Positions 5,219 through 5,661 of a stretch of DNA of 5,661 nucleotides are shown here, piece by piece. Both the position numbers and the translations under genes were made by a program. The notes below the pieces were generated by a model. The model saw only the letters and a list, made by a program, of their open reading frames with translations, was not told the origin of the DNA and did not search any database. Numbering within the stretch: position 1 is the first letter of the stretch; every line of letters begins with the position of its first letter. The stretch is from Lutibacter sp. Lineage in GTDB: Bacteria > Bacteroidota > Bacteroidia > Flavobacteriales > Flavobacteriaceae. The stretch lies in the NCBI GenBank assembly GCA_004195315.1, contig SDWL01000143.1:1-5661 (forward strand). Reading direction: 5' to 3'.

Positions 5219-5487
5219 AAGTCGTATTCTTAAAAATCTTTAAAGAAGACATTGGGAAATTTAAAGATGAAAAATTAAAGGCAGAGCTTAAGCAGGTTAT
5301 TATTGATATAAAGAATGCGAAAAATTTACAAAATATAGAAAATCTAAATAAAATAAAAGGGTATTATTCTATGACCTATAGAGTTAAAATAGGTGAGTAT
5401 AGATTGGGTTTGTATTTTCAAAATAACGTAGTATATTTAACTAGATTTGTTAAAAAAGAGGATGTTTATAAAGTTTTTCCTGATTAA
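5215..5487 (+). CDS. RelE/ParE-superfamily toxin
   Basis: A basic 90-residue protein of RelE/ParE size. It begins with a strand (MKVVFLKIFKEDIGKF), followed by two helices (17-34). It then has the family pattern NLQNIENLNKIKGYYSMTYRVKIGEYRLGLYFQ (37-69), in which the conserved K-x-KG-x(5)-YRxxxGxYRxG residues are present, and ends FVKKEDVYKVFP (78-89). In RelE-like members these C-terminal basic and aromatic residues act in ribosome-dependent mRNA cleavage; ParE members poison gyrase. The sequence alone does not settle which applies. The last few residues (KEDVYKVFP in place of the more usual HRKDIYxxFP) keep the motif shape but lack the His and Arg. The gene overlaps the antitoxin by 4 nt. 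It looks complete and is probably functional. Confidence 0.85.
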   Translation: MKVVFLKIFKEDIGKFKDEKLKAELKQVIIDIKNAKNLQNIENLNKIKGYYSMTYRVKIGEYRLGLYFQNNVVYLTRFVKKEDVYKVFPD

Positions 5488-5542
5488 ATTGACTTAAATT
5501 TTATTTAAAAAAAACATACTGGTTGTAGAAATTTGTGTAGCA

Positions 5543-5642
5543 ATGTCAGAACCTGTTAGTGGTAATTACAATTATTTGTTTGAGATAGAAGAGACCAATA
5601 TAGCTGAAAACTTTTCATTTGGAGTTGATACCTTTATTAGGA
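5543..5642 (+). CDS. Start of an unknown reading frame, cut by the contig end
   Basis: From the ATG at 5543 the frame stays open to the adapter, reading MSEPVSGNYNYLFEIEETNI and then AENFSFGVDTFIR. The frame is also open upstream to 5498 (ILFKKNILVVEICVA, no ATG), so the true start is unsure. I do not recognise the protein. It lies 55 bp after the toxin with no clear promoter. Residues read beyond 5642 would come from adapter. Confidence 0.35.
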
Positions 5643-5661
5643 CTGTCTCTTATACACATCT
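5643..5661. other. Complete Tn5/Nextera mosaic-end adapter
   Basis: CTGTCTCTTATACACATCT is the exact 19-base reverse complement of the transposase mosaic end used in tagmentation libraries, and it is the very end of the window. It is sequencing-library sequence, not part of the genome or a natural transposon end. Confidence 0.95.

Noticed and set aside
4962..5252. Minus-strand open frame of 96 codons over the antitoxin
   Set aside because: Antisense to a clear antitoxin-toxin operon with coupled ATGA overlap and a -7 element; composition is Leu/Phe/Gln-rich, as expected for a shadow frame.
5643..5661. Natural Tn5/IS50-type transposon end
   Set aside because: The sequence is the hyperactive mosaic end used in libraries and sits exactly at the contig terminus, with its inverse at the other end. 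No transposase or IS50 body is present.

Overview
The window is a strongly AT-rich fragment that looks like a Flavobacteriia (Bacteroidota) chromosome. The support is A/T-ending codons, A-rich leaders without Shine-Dalgarno sites, -7 promoter elements of the Bacteroidota form TAnnTTTG, and lipoproteins with FFSC or FTSC lipoboxes. Both ends carry Tn5/Nextera mosaic-end sequence: the right 19 bases are an exact match and the left 15 bases are a partial one. The outermost bases are therefore library adapter, not genome, and the first and last reading frames are cut off.

Left half (1-3736), all on the + strand: the C-terminal part of an AraC-family regulator, a MATE-family multidrug exporter, a YceI-like lipoprotein and a lipoprotein with two VOC (glyoxalase-like) domains. 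The three genes after the regulator each have their own promoter. Each promoter has the same 18-bp tandem motif, ACCnTAATAnnTACCrTT, starting exactly 59 bp before a TAnnTTTG element. The first copy overlaps the stop codon of the AraC gene. This suggests that the four genes form a small regulon in which the AraC protein activates an exporter and two envelope lipoproteins. The inducer is unknown; a stress or detoxification role is inference from the gene families.

Middle (3737-4960): more than 600 bp without a convincing gene, containing several hairpins and a family of related 31-34 bp arms. Two arms form a 97-bp inverted repeat whose ends fit the integron attC core boxes (RYYYAAC and GTTRRRY). 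It lies 9 bp beyond the stop codon of a minus-strand SAM-dependent methyltransferase that has lost its N-terminal part, including motif I. The stretch looks like accessory or decayed DNA.

Right end (4920-5642): a compact type II toxin-antitoxin pair, with a ribbon-helix-helix-like antitoxin and a RelE/ParE-like toxin overlapping by 4 nt. Three 9-bp tandem repeats span its promoter. A short partial reading frame follows and runs into the adapter.
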